NCBI GenBank assembly: GCA_027475525.1
Contig: JAMWFC010000113.1
Location: 2,344,001 to 2,408,000, forward strand
Direction of reading: 5' to 3'
DNA: 64,000 bases
Source of the DNA: Macrolepiota albuminosa
Lineage: Eukaryota; Basidiomycota; Agaricomycetes; Agaricales; Agaricaceae
Of the stretch, positions 42,809-54,673 are shown piece by piece. The notes beneath the pieces are model-generated. The model was not told the DNA's origin, made no database searches, and saw only the letters and a program-made list of their open reading frames with translations. The number at the start of each line of letters is the position of its first letter. The stretch's first letter is position 1. A program made the position numbers and the translations under genes.

Positions 42809-44427
42809 GCTTGGAGGCCTGAGTGTGTGACAGTGCGTGTGACGAGTCTCGAAGGAAGTCGGAATCCAGTCCTCTAGTCCTACATATTTTGCACTATATT
42901 CATTTCCTCATGCACAAAACTATTGTACACACGGATACTATGTAGGTGTAGAATTGGCTTCAACTTGTCTGCGTGAGATAGTTTCTGAATTGGCAGGTAA
43001 GTCACCATTCGTCAGTTACAGACAACGAAGTATGAGCTCGATTCACGCGTCACGCAGCGTGCAGTGGTGGCACTTATGTAGGTAGAGCTTCCGGATGAAT
43101 CATCTGTCACACTCGTAAATCCCGTACCATTGTTACTATGTTACTATGAGTACACTGTTGATGCGAAATGTAAGTTTTTATTTTATTTTTAAGCTGTCCA
43201 AGTGAAATTGAACAAGACTTAGATTTTAAAATATAAAACCTCAGTTCACGAAGTTCTGGGGGTTTAGGTTACACGCGCGCACACGTTGTAATAATAGTAT
43301 AATTTTTAATTGATTTATTAAGAGGTAGCTTAAAGCGCACTCAAAAATGGGTCAAAATAGTATTAATACTGAACCCGAAGCTACTGTACTGCTCGTAGGC
43401 CTAAGATATCCGCTCCCTGGGGATTCCGAGCCGTGGCAATGCAATTGCTTGCCCGACTCCCTCAAATTCCCTTCCCTTTTATACTGCCTCCTTCGACGCA
43501 CGGACCGTCGAATCCCTCGTGCGTTTTTATATCGTTCCTCGTTTATTGCACACGGCTGGCGCTCGGCATAGCGTTGTACCGGATCTAGACCTCGGTTGCT
43601 GTTTGTGCCGGCGCTTGGCGTCGTGGCTAAAGGTTCGTCCATCTTTTTCTTCAGCCGTTCCTTCTCTTCTAACTCTCTTCCCTCGATTACCCTTCTTCCT
43701 TTCCTTGCCAGAGTGGTATGTCGTGATCGCGTGGTCGTGGTACAACGTGTGTGTCAAGGTGCTGAGGACGAGGCTCTTTGTTGTTTCCAATGGTACGTTG
43801 TCACTTGGGGATAGTTCTTTTTGATGGTTGATGCCGGATCTGTCTGCCGAGCACCGCCACTGTCGGCTATCCCCTTTGATCGGATATTCGGCGCATCTCT
43901 ACTTGGCTGCTTACACGCTGAGTTCGTCGTCTTTACATGTTTGTGAGTCTTTTTCGAGGTGAAGGCTCCCGCGTCTACAGTTTTCGACGCCTGCTTACAG
44001 TTTTCAGCAGATAACCGTTTGGTTTGTTTTATTTTTAGGGAGCCTTTCTTTGTCTTTCGTATGCCTCGTTTCAGAGGCATTCGTATCACTGTATATGACA
44101 ACTAAGCATCAGATTGCAATTCTCTTGCCTCAAGATGCCTTGGCTTTTGGCATGGAAAGATCAATAAGAATGATATTGACACTGGACAGAGCATGACTAA
44201 GTACAGGAATGGCAAGTGCAACCATAATAAATTGGCAGTCCGCAGAACGGAGGCACGGGATGAATGCGGAACGCGTTTTGAACAACCGTGTCACGGTCAC
44301 GTACGCTTGGACATCCCTTACTTGTACTTCCATCTTCTGTAATTACTTCGCGTTAATCGCGTCTCTTTCGCAACTCTACTTCGTGTTCCACCTTGCCTGT
44401 GTTCTACCTCTCACATTCCTCTGCATT
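42809..44427. other. Downstream of ERV29 copy 2, running into unique sequence
   Basis: Repeats 30031-31540, including the right hairpin segment at 43818-44080, until 44318. From 44319 the sequence is new. No supported gene. Confidence 0.5.
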
Positions 44428-44865
44428 ATGACTCTCGGCTCCACACAGGACTCCTCTGACGCCACGGCCTCCACCTCCAGGGTACGCAGAAGCTCGCGCA
44501 TCCGCTCTGACTCCGTGCCTCTGTCAGAGGCCGACGTCCCACCGGTTACCACGCGCAGGAAGCGCGTTTTTCGGCAATCCTTGATGTTGGATGTCACCGA
44601 GGACAAGGAGCTCTCTGACGACGAACCTGGTGTGGACTTCAACGACTCTCCTCTCAATGAGTGCCATGTCACTCCTGTGACGCAGCCCGATTGTCTGCCT
44701 TCCAATGGGGAGGATTGCAATTCCTTCCCAGAGCCTTCTCTCCGATCGCCTCTCCATTCCCTAGCCAAGACTCACACCATCCCCTTTTTCTCACAAAGGA
44801 TACCTCCACGTGATCACCTTTCTCCATCCCCTTGTACACTTTCCTCTTCCAAGGCTGCACACTGA
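44428..44865 (+). CDS. Hypothetical frame with basic and acidic stretches, possibly retroelement gag
   Basis: An ATG at 44428 opens 145 codons (MTLGSTQDSSDATASTSRVR, RRSSRIRSDSVPLSEADVP, then an acidic EDKELSDDEPGVDF). It is Ser/Pro-rich with no recognised domain. A second proline/serine-rich frame overlaps it at 44810-45481. Both lie directly upstream of the DIRS-like relic, so they could be the start of its gag. CpG is still fairly common here and falls away after about 45.1 kb. Confidence 0.3.
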   Translation: MTLGSTQDSSDATASTSRVRRSSRIRSDSVPLSEADVPPVTTRRKRVFRQSLMLDVTEDKELSDDEPGVDFNDSPLNECHVTPVTQPDCLPSNGEDCNSFPEPSLRSPLHSLAKTHTIPFFSQRIPPRDHLSPSPCTLSSSKAAH

Positions 44866-46109
44866 CGCACCATCTCCCCCTCAATCTCCCAGTCACCAAC
44901 TTTCCCCTGGCTCGGCAGAGAATTACATGCGCTCAGAGAACTTCCATGCCTCTTCTTTCTTACACCCTTCCTCTGCCTCCCAGATCCCTTCCCGCTTCCA
45001 ACATCCGGGTTCCTCTTTGCCCACCCCTGTTCTCATCTCCTCTTCTTCACTGCCTATTCCTGGTCCCTCTTTGCCAGATACATTCTCTCTTGCAAACTCT
45101 CATTTTGCAGGCCCCTGCATCTTCAGCCCCCTCTGGGGACTCAATTACAGTCTCCTGGGTGGAGCTTCTTTCTCTCTTACAGAGTTTTGGCATTGGGATG
45201 GCTTGTGCATTTTCACAGGACAGTGCCTGGTATTTATACCAGGCTTTCCTACATCCACCCCTTCTCTGGCTGCAATAAGCTCTATATTTATGCCCTCTAC
45301 ATTGCCTGTGATCAGTGTTACTCTGGCCATGCCTTCTCTGGGCCATACTGGCCTTAACATATTTCTCTATTCTGACAGTCCATCCTCTTCTTTTATCATG
45401 ATCTCCTTACCTCTACCACCTGTTCATTCCAGGACATCTCCTGTTCTTGGTGTCTTTGCCATGTGCCTCTTGCAGCCATGACAGAAATTAATCCAAATAT
45501 CATGCCCATTTTATTATGTGTCCAATGCATTTTCAATGCAGGTTGGTGCATATATGTTTCCTTTGATGCTTTAATGATAGCTGCTTGTCATTGGGCTTTT
45601 ATGGCACTAAATTGTCAGGGTGACTCCTCCCTGTCACTTACCTCAGCAGGGGAGATTGAGGTCTCTAGTTCAAGGTTTGATCAGAGTAAGAAACACCTGC
45701 TTTCTGTCTTTGAGTTCATGCAGGCCTCCTCAACACTTGTTTGAGTTATTTGGAACTGCTTAAAGGCAGTCTCTGAGGGTCTTATTGGGGGCCCCATAGC
45801 TTATGCCATTGCAGATTGTTTCCAGATCCACTATGAACACATAGCATCATCAGGGTTTTGATGAAAATTTTCAGATCTACTTAGTTTATGACATTTTCCT
45901 TCATCACACATCTCCAGTCTCAAGGTAATTTGCACATAAATATATAGAATAAACTGGTCTTTGATTTTAAGTTCAATGATTGTATGCAGGATTGCATTCA
46001 TTGGTCTATGAGCTTCAGTCTGATTTTTTTTTAGTGATGCCACCACTCTTTTATCTTCAACTCTCTCCTCTACACACCCTCCAACTTTTTTTAATCAGTC
46101 TTTTTGTAA
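44866..46109. other. Decaying, increasingly CpG-poor DNA
   Basis: Contains the Ser/Pro/Leu-rich frame to 45481 and then AT-rich DNA. Some segments (SFGIGMACAFSQDSAWYLYQ) look like former coding sequence, but I cannot name them. Confidence 0.4.
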
Positions 46110-48955
46110 CATGGAAGCACTGTCAACTCAAGGCCACCAAGGACAATCTTCTCACTGTGGCAAATGTCATCAGGCATACACCACTAGTTCCCAAGGCTCC
46201 AGCAGATCCACCTGCTGCATGGTCTGTGGCAACAGCGACCACCACTTCTTCTCATGTACCAAAACTGGTCACATCCTCCAGAAAGTTGATAGTAGATTTG
46301 CTGACTCTGATGGTGTTACATACTGCTTTGTTTGTATGGCCTTAACTCCTGCAGTACAACAAACTGCCCCCACTGTCATGCCTGCTCCCTGTATGCTGGC
46401 AGTCAGCACTCAACACAGAACTGTGCTGCTCAGTAGATTCTTTCTGGTCACAACTCCTCTCAATGTAGGTCAATAGATCTCCTATCTTCATGACACCAAC
46501 TCTCTTGATTGTTTTTCTCATATCATACATAGACTACAATATAGTTTCTTTTTAGGTCTAGAGACCTTTACATTATATGATACCTTCTCTCTTCTTAAAC
46601 ACTATCAAGAAACCTCTCATCACACTTTTAATAGATAAATATAACTTCTTGGCCAAGTTTCAGAAGAATTCTCTCCTAAGCTGGCAGAACATTTGTTTAG
46701 ACATTACCACACTGCTCTACTCAATGTCATTGAATGCATTCCAGGAAAAATGAGGATCACTGTAGATCACTCTTATCCTCATCACAATCTGCTGATTCTC
46801 TCTGTAAATTCTCACATCTATATGAAGAGATTTTAATGCAACTGGGGCACCTTTTCAGCTTGCTGAATATTAGTTGCTGATACACTGTCTGGTACACAAG
46901 TTGCAGTTTTTGATGTCAAATCCACATTTTGATTTCATTCCAACTAAATCTGATGAATGCCTCTTTACAGTGCTTTGTATTGATGATAAAATCACCTTTA
47001 ATTATAGACTCAACTTTGGCATATCACTGGCATCTGGCATCTTTGGTTTTGTTGTGGACACTATTGTTTACATTTATTTAATCAAAAGGCATTGAGGCCC
47101 TCCTGAAATAAGTTGATGACTTCATCTTTTTTTGGTACTTACATTATCAAATTAATGGCTTCTGCTAAGAAGCTGCCAAAGGGGCTGGAGAGTGCTAGAA
47201 AAGAAAGTCCTCTGACACTGGGCACTCAAGAAATTCCACATCAAACTTCATTCTACAGAATATTTTTACAAAATTTCAAACTCACTTCTTTTAGATTACT
47301 ACATTCTAGATTCCAACCACTGATAATCTGGCAGGCACCCCTTCTAAAGGCTTTTTCCCTTCTCAAAAATCATTATATCTATTTTCTCCAGCAGTTCCTA
47401 CCTACTTTAAATCATTCATAGCTTCTAGTGTCCCCTACTCCAGCTTTTATTTAGATTAAACATCATGTCATCCTGTATGAGTTGCCTTCATAGCTTCTAA
47501 TGTCTCCTATTTTATCACAAATGCTCCTCCTTATAAGCCTACACAATAATTATACAAACTTCTGTTAATTATTTCAAATTTTACACTTTGAATCTTTCTT
47601 CTACAAAATAACAACATCATCATATTTTGCTTGCAAACAGCTGTTGCGTACAGTTGCTGTAACTTTTCTCAATACATTATCCCAGTTTTCTGTTTGTGCA
47701 CAGTCCTTTCTTGCAAGACATCAAAGTTGCTCTTTTATCTGGTTTATGAATAAAATCTAACACATTTCATCTTATCATTGAATGCCTGTTTTACAGATTC
47801 AGTTTTCATCAAATAAATACAATTCAGGAGCTTTATAGTCATGAACACCACTGATGCTATACATTGTGCTATTTCTCAGGACATTTCAGATTTTCTAAAT
47901 TGTCAATCTAAAGTCACAATGCCCACTATCACACTGGATTCAAGCAATAGCATATTATCTACATCACATGAATCTGCCTTATCTTACCACTCCAGTCATT
48001 TACAAGTTGATTGTAAAAGGCAAAGAGACAACTACTTACATCATACATATCAAATAAATCATACAACCATTGTAAGTCAGTTATTTGTCATGCTTGGAAG
48101 CCTTCTACTCATCTACTCAAAAGAAGTACTTAAATGCTGCGCACCAATTCCTTGATTACTGACATGTCAACACAGTTCCTCCAGATGAGATGCTACCAGC
48201 TTCTGAGTCATTATTATACAAATTTGCTGCTTTATTTGCTGGTCAAGTTGCTAGTAAAACAGTTTCTGCTAAGTGTGATGGCATTTGGGCCTGGCACATA
48301 GAGAATGGTTATGCATACTATAGCAGTCAACAACTAGAATATGTTATTAAGGGTATTAAAAATTATTGTCCTCTCTCCTCATTCAGACCAAAGAGACCAC
48401 TTATATCAAAAAACATGCTTAACAAAACATAGACTGATCTTTGCCTTTGTACCAATGCATATACTTCATAGCACTGGCCTGTTTTTAGGGATAAATCTAT
48501 TTTGGCAAGATCTTGCCACTTTCAGATACAAAATTTGACTCATCACTGTATTCTACATGAGACAATCTGAAACTACCCATGACTTCTTCTGGCTCTCATC
48601 CTCTTCATCTTTTAAATACAAAAATGGATGGCCAATGGAGAGAAGATGTTATTCTGACAAAAAAGGACTTTATTGACCCTACCAACACATTAGTTTTTCA
48701 CCACTTTGTTTTGACAATCTATTGCCTCATATTAAAATGCTACCAGAGGCTTTACAATTCTAACTCAACAAAAATTTCCTGGACAGATTAATTTCATATT
48801 CAGACAAAACAACTTTCCTATCATATTAGGCCATTGTTTTAGGATCGGTAGTACAACTCATTTATTGCTGGCTGGTATCTCTCCAGACATTGTCAAGATT
48901 CTTGGTAAATAAACATCAGATGCCTTTCTACATTACTTATATACTTATTATAATC
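46110..48955 (+). pseudogene. Decayed DIRS-like retroelement (Cys-rich region, RT-like, tyrosine recombinase)
   Basis: Three blocks follow in order. A Cys/His-rich region at 46110-46480 reads CGKCHQAY, CCMVCGNSDHHFFSC and YCFVCMAL. An RT-like remnant at 46870-47420 has LNFGISLASGIFGFVVDT, like the FGLASxxGIFGRVAD motif of basidiomycete DIRS-type elements. A tyrosine recombinase at 48190-48955 has SESLLYKFAALFAGQVASKT, DGIWAWHIENGYAY and the catalytic H-x-x-R in GHCFRIGSTTHLLLAG (H at 48832), then TSDAFLHYL. DIRS elements integrate with a tyrosine recombinase instead of a DDE integrase. Many stops are present and CpG is almost absent. The family assignment rests on motif recall. Confidence 0.55.
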
Positions 48956-49009
48956 TCTGACACCTCTCTGACTTCAACAACTCACATAGAGCTTGTCAGT
49001 TCATTGGAA

Positions 49010-50332
49010 TCAGCCTTTTGTTTCTGCAGGATATATTTTTTTAGCAAGCACTACTTACCATGTTGGTATTGGTGGCCTCAGATGCAGACAGAGGTAGCAA
49101 AGTTCTGCCAGACATGTGAGTCCTGTCAGAGGTCAAAGACCAGCAATCAGAAGCTGGCAAAAAAGTTGCATTCCCTGCCTATACCAACTAAGCCATGGAA
49201 TTCTATTGGAGTGGACTTTGTTGGTCTATTCTCTGAGCCCAAAAATTATAATTACCTCTGAGTGGTGATATGTCACATGACTAGTATGGTGCATACAACC
49301 ACTACTGTGTCCAAGCTGTTATGGATCTACTTAAAAGAATTTGTAAGGCTACATGGCCTTTCAAGCTTGATTGTAAGTGACTGAGGCCTTAAGTTCATGT
49401 CTCACTAGTGGTGAGAGCTGCATAAGCTCCTGAGTGCTAAATTACTCATGTCAATGTCATTTCACCCACAAACAGATGGACAGACAGAATGAGCAAACAG
49501 GAGTATTGCCCAAATATTTTGTATGGTGGTCAGGCCAGACCAATGTGACTGAGTAGACAAGATACCCCTGACCAAGTTTGTGGTCAATGCTAATATGTCA
49601 GAGACTACTGAATACATGCTCTTTGAACTCAATAGAGGGTGCATGCCCTTCATGATTTAAGAACTGTAAGGAGACAAAGCTGTTTACAAAGGTGTGAAGG
49701 ACTTCACAAGGCAAGCATTGGAAAATCTTGCCAACACACATGACACTATAATAGCTGTACATGTTATACAGGTACAACATGCAAATGATCATTGAAGCAA
49801 TGAGCCAGAACTAATGCCTGGAACATTGGTATACTTATCAACTGAGAACTTGAATCTGCCAAAAGGGAGGGCAAAGAAGTTGTGTTCAAAGTTCATTAGA
49901 CCTTACAAAATCTTGGTTGCAGAACCAAGCACATCCAACTATGTGTTAGAGCTGCCTGCAGTTCTACAAGCCCAACAAATTGTGCCTAAGTTCTATATAT
50001 CATTACTTAGACCATATAGTGCAAATGATGATGCCATGTTTCCAAATCAGATGACATCCAAAACATATGATTTTGGTGCCAGTGACAAACAGGAGTGGTT
50101 TGTTGAGGAGATAATAGGTCATTGTTGGCAGGAGAGTACACACCTTGAATTCAAGGTGTGCTGGAGTGCTGATGATATGACTTGGGAGTTGTACCAGACC
50201 TGTGCAAAGCTGGCAGTGGTGGATCGGTACTTAGAGCTGCAGGGCATCAAATGTCCAAATCAGCTTGCTAAGTGCTCATGTGTGCTGATAAGATGGAAGA
50301 GAGTAGATATTGGGTCATCTACCAAATTTTAG
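49010..50332 (+). pseudogene. Element D: gypsy integrase and chromodomain-like C-terminus, decayed
   Basis: The relic begins in the integrase zinc region (WYWWPQMQTEVAKFCQTC, ESCQRSK) and continues through the core: Asp in IGVDFVGLF, Asp before a mutated DRG/DWG site (IVSD-stop-GLKF), and Glu in FHPQTDGQTE. Several TGA and TAG codons stand where Trp, Arg or Gln is expected. The last 172 codons (49814-50332) are open: VYLSTENLNLPKGRAKKLC, FIRPYKILVAEP, FYISLLRPYSANDD, then a chromodomain-like EWFVEEIIGHCW and TWELYQTCAKL. RT and protease are missing; the relic abuts the DIRS-like element on its left. Confidence 0.82.
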
Positions 50333-50451
50333 AGTGGTAAGATCAGCTGGAATTAGGACAGATAAAATGGAGATAAGAACTCATCTAATCAGATAGATTA
50401 AGTTATGTAATCTGATGAGTAAGAATTTTCTTGTTTTTCTAACAACAGTAT
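50333..50451. other. Spacer between element D and an LTR-C copy
   Basis: A-rich and T-rich DNA without a polypurine tract next to the LTR, so this LTR is probably not the 3' LTR of D. Confidence 0.5.
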
Positions 50452-50940
50452 TGTCAGGGGACTCCTCATTTCTTCCTTCTTTCACTCCTTATCTCTTCAC
50501 TCTTCTTTCATTCATTCTCTTATTTCTCCTGACATTATTTCATTTTACTGTTTCTATTCTTTCAACACTATCTGTTAGTACTATTCTCAGCCCTTGAGGT
50601 GCTCTGGTTCTTTAGCTACCATTCAGACAAGTGTGGGCCTCTCAGCATGACTTACAGACCAGTTACATAAGCCAGAGTTTGCCAGAGTTTGCCCCTTATT
50701 TGGGCAATTGTTTGTGTAGACAATTTTCAAGTTTTTAAGGTTTTGTTGTACTGTACAGTTGTTTTCCATGCTTCAGAGGCCCCAGAAGCATCCAACCTGG
50801 CATAGGAAATCCCTAGACTTGTTCTCTTTAGATCTCCCTCTGCCAGGTGAGTGATATTGTCAGTATATATTCTAATACACTTTGGATCTCCCTCTGCCAG
50901 CTGTGTGACTGAGCCACAGCCTCTAGAGGTTGCCCTTACA
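50452..50940 (+). repeat. LTR family C, probable solo LTR
   Basis: Starts TGTCAGGGGACTCC and ends GCCCTTACA, 489 bp. It matches 54061-54559, which has about 10 more bases (TAGCTACCTT). Flanks AGTAT (50447-50451) and AGTAC (50941-50945) look like a 5-bp target duplication with one C/T change. Confidence 0.82.
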
Positions 50941-51987
50941 AGTACACATGTCTGCATAAGATGTTGTACCTATACCAAGGTATGACCAACCAGTTGCAGC
51001 CTCAGAATCTGCAGGGTTCTGGAGGAGGAGGGGACCAGCCCTTGCAACAACAGCAGCAGCCTCTGACAATGCTGAGTGTGGCATCATTTTCTATGATGTT
51101 CTAGTTTGGGCAGAATCTAGCCTAGTTCAGATAAGCACTGCAGTTCTTCCTGCCATTCTTCTAGATGCCATATTTTCCAGGACTGTCTGGCCCTGGGCAG
51201 CAGATAAGAGGACAGATAATGTGGAGCATGCCAATGCCAATGCAGCAGGTGCAGACCCAGAGTGCAAGTACACTCCTTCCAGATGAGAAAGCACTAACTG
51301 CATCACAGGTAGCACTCATGGAAGTCAATGATGACATGTTGCATCAGCCACAAGAAAAGAGCAAGGTAGTACAACCTCAATGACAATGTGATAGGATGCT
51401 GTCCCCTTGAGAGGCATATAGGAGAGAGCAGAGATGATCACCTTCAAAGAGCACCATGAGCATCTTGCAAAATAGTAGGGTGCAGGCATAATGAGCCAGC
51501 ACCATGACCACAGGTTCAGGGTCTGCTCCAATCTTGAACACTATTTTGTTGATCATCACCTTTTCCACATCACATGCTGTCTCTGTATTACATTCCATAT
51601 GCAGAGAAGGAAAAAGAAAAGGAGACTGGGACACCCTCTGATGTGTTGGACCTCCAGGTGGAAATTATCTAGAGATGACTCATCTTTGCTGGCCAACAAG
51701 TGCTGCCAGAATCAGTGTTCTTAGCAGATCCTGTGGCTCAAGTAGTAATCACAGGGCTCCTGGATGAGATTGTTATGCTCCAGCAGCATAATGGTAACAT
51801 GATAAAAACATTTGCAAATGTCCTGAAGAGGTGGCTATCATCATTTGAGGAGCAGGCTGAGGTGAAATGCCTCAGAGCACATGACACAGCTCAGAGAGCA
51901 GCAGTGGCAGAGGTGCAAGAGGCATCTCTGAGGCAGAAGGAGGCAGGAGAACTCATGCTAACACCATCTGAGTTGCATGATGAACTC

Positions 51988-52525
51988 TGTAAGGGCAACC
52001 TCTGGAGACTATTACTCAGTCACACAGCTGGCAGAGGGAGATCCAAAGTGTATTAGAGTATATACTAACAATATCATAATAACTACTTATCTGGCATAGG
52101 GAGATCCAAAAAGAACAAGTCTAGGGATTTTCTATGCCAGGTTGGATGTTTCTGAGGCCTCTGAAGCATGGGAAACAACTGTACAGGACAACAAAACTTT
52201 AAAAACTCAAAAATTGCCTACACAAATAAGTGCACAAACAAGGCAGGAACACTCTGGACTTTGAAGGTCAGAAAGGCAAACTCTGGCTTATATAAACAGT
52301 CTGAAAGTGGTACTGAAGGGCCCACACTTGTCTGAATGATAGCTAAAGAACCAGATTATCTCAATAGCTGAGAATAGTACTAATAGATAGTGTTGAAAGA
52401 ATAGAAACAGTAAAGTAAAAGAATGACAGCAGAAATAAAGAAATGAATAAAGGGAGAATGAAGGAATAAAGAGTGAAAGAAGGAATAAAAAGTGAAAGAA
52501 AGAAGAAATGAGGAGTCTCCTGACA
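51988..52525 (-). repeat. LTR family C, inverted copy
   Basis: On the minus strand it starts TGTCAGGAGACTCC and ends GCCCTTACA, 538 bp. It is longer because of AAAGGAATAAA-type expansions near 52460-52500. The flanks (AACTC and AGCTT) do not form a clear target duplication. Confidence 0.8.
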
Positions 52526-52889
52526 AGCTTGTGGCTGTAGATGCCAGCTTACAAGGATTGTCTTCATTAGCACATGCATCCTCCATGATGTCAGGATCTA
52601 CAAAGCAGCAGGACAAGTTGATACTATCATCTGTAGAGTTTGGAGCCAATGTGCCAAAAAGAGCAGATGGAGAGGTGATGCAGTTTGTACCAGTGGTGCA
52701 GTTTGAAGCACCACTGAATGTGTACATGTTGATGGTTCCAAGGCAGGACATACAAACCAATAATGAAGTGGAGAGATGACTCTCTATGTTGGTGTTACTC
52801 AGGCTAGAAGAACTGAGTGACAAAAGCAACTATGGAGAGCTGTCTGACAATATCCTCTCCAAGGGAGAGACCTCTGCTAAAGCTGAGCA

Positions 52890-53043
52890 TGTTTAGAGAA
52901 AAACCACAAGAGGGATGCTCAGAATAAGCAGGAGATGTCCCAGCAAGTAAAAGCAAACAAAGACAGTGTTTAGAGAAAAACCACAAGAGGGATGCTCAGA
53001 ATAAGCAGGAGATGTCCCAGCAAGTAAAAGCAAACAAAGACAG
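52890..53043. repeat. 77-bp direct duplication in decayed coding sequence
   Basis: 52890-52966 equals 52967-53043. Confidence 0.97.
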
Positions 53044-53666
53044 AGAAGAGCAAGCAATGGACTATATACCTAATGGTCTGAGTATGTTCATTGACGAGAT
53101 GACTATCAAATGCTCCAACTAGTTTTATAGTGGTGTGCTAGACTGCGACTTACTATTTATGGTTGTCAAACACTGTCTTTGTAAGCAACAAAGCAATTGC
53201 TGCAAAGATGTTTGAGAACAAAAGAGGAGAGAAGTATTATTGTACTTCAAAGGAGATTGGTTGCATGGTGCTGAGGAGATTCCCTATGAACCCCCAACAG
53301 TTGTGAAAGCTGTTTGAGCTTTTGCAGAACAAGTTTGAATCAGTGGCACTGTGCACTGAAGCCTACTACCTGTTGCATGAATTCCAGCATATCAGCATCA
53401 ATTGTTATACACTACTGCAGGACTGGATGAAGGCTCTGGTATGTATACCAGAGTACAAACACATTTCACCATCTCTGGACCTTTCTTCTCACCACATGAA
53501 TCTGGCAGTCATTCCAACTCCAGAAGGGTACTTGCAATAGAAGGACTGTGCAGGAAGACTTTTTTTTATGCTTACTGTGTTTGGCTCCAAAAATGTGCAT
53601 TTCACCTTCAATCTGAACAAGCTGGTGCAGAATGTACTTTACTTTTGTCGACCAGGTATGCAGAAT

Positions 53667-53820
53667 TTGGTTCTTGGAATTGCAGTAGACTGCACATACC
53701 AGGTCCACTAGCATACACTGCTAGGGCATGCTTTTACTTGAGGTTGGTTCTTGGAATTGCAGTAGACTGCACATACCAGGTCCACTAGCATACACTGCTA
53801 GGGCATGCTTTTACTTGAGG
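53667..53820. repeat. 77-bp direct duplication left of element C
   Basis: 53667-53743 equals 53744-53820, with two more matching bases. Confidence 0.97.
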
Positions 53821-53883
53821 TTTCTCTTCTTTAAGTAGAGGACAAGAACAGTTTGCAAGGCTACTCACCTTGATCTTAGCCTG

Positions 53884-54559
53884 TGTCAGGGGACTCCTCA
53901 TTTCTTCCTTCTCTCACTCCTTATCTCTTCACTCTCCTTCCATTCATTCTCTTATTTCTTNNNNNNNNNNNNNNNNNNNNNNNNNNNNNNNNNNNNNNNN
54001 NNNNNNNNNNNNNNNNNNNNNNNNNNNNNNNNNNNNNNNNNNNNNNNNNNNNNNNNNNNNTGTCAGGGGACTCCTCATTTCTTCCTTCTCTCACTCCTTA
54101 TCTCTTCACTCTCCTTCCATTCATTCTCTTATTTCTTCTGACATTATTTCATTTCACTGTTTCTATTCTTTCAACACTATCTGTTAGTACTACTCTCAGC
54201 CCTTGAGATGCTCTGGTTCTTTAGCCACCATTCAGACAAGTGTGGGCCCACTCAGCACCGCTTCCAGACCGCTTATATAAGCCAGAGTTTGCCAGAGTTT
54301 GCCCCTTATTTGTACAAGTATTTGTGTAGGCAATTTTTGAGTTTTTAAGGTTTTGTTGTACTGTACAGTTGTTTCCCATGCTTCAGAGGCCCCAGAAGCG
54401 TCCAACCTGGCATAGGGAATCCCTAGACTTGTTCTCTTTGGATCTCCCTCTGCCAGGTGAGTAGCTACCTTGATATTGTCAGTATATATTCTAATACACT
54501 TTGGATCTCCCTCTGCCAGCTGTGTGACTGAGCCACAGCCTCTAGAGGTCACCCTTACA
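53884..54559 (+). repeat. Element C 5' LTR (499 bp real length) with gap artefact
   Basis: 53884-53960 equals 54061-54137, separated by 100 N. The real LTR is 54061-54559, TGTCAGGGG to CCCTTACA. A TATA box (TATATAAG) lies near 54274. GAG starts 115 bp after the LTR end. I could not identify a primer-binding site. Confidence 0.8.
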
Positions 54560-54673
54560 GCAGAACAAGTCTCTACATTTCGGTCTGGGAGCCCCCTTCA
54601 GCCTGCTTGAGCCCTCTCTTGCCCCTTTAGGTCCCTCCCCCACTGGATTACTCCCTGCCCCTCTGTTGCTTCT

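Larger units (their letters stand above)
31641..44318. repeat. 12,678-bp block, copy 2 of a perfect direct duplication
   Basis: It begins with the last 77 bp of the B LTR (31641-31717) without the rest of the LTR, and continues past 44318 into new sequence. All elements described for 18863-31540 recur at +12,778. Confidence 0.95.
50941..53883 (+). pseudogene. Unidentified decayed coding sequence, split by an inverted LTR-C
   Basis: Broken plus-strand frames suggest one former protein. They include a Gln-rich start (PLQQQQQPLT near 51040), EEQAEVKCLRAHDTAQRAAV and LHDELC before 51988, then VAVDASLQGLSSLAHASSMM and GVLDCDLLFMVVKHCLC after the LTR. It could be a retroelement gag, but no knuckle or enzyme motif is visible. 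CpG is almost absent. The 77-bp duplications at 52890-53043 and 53667-53820 add false breaks. Confidence 0.4.
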
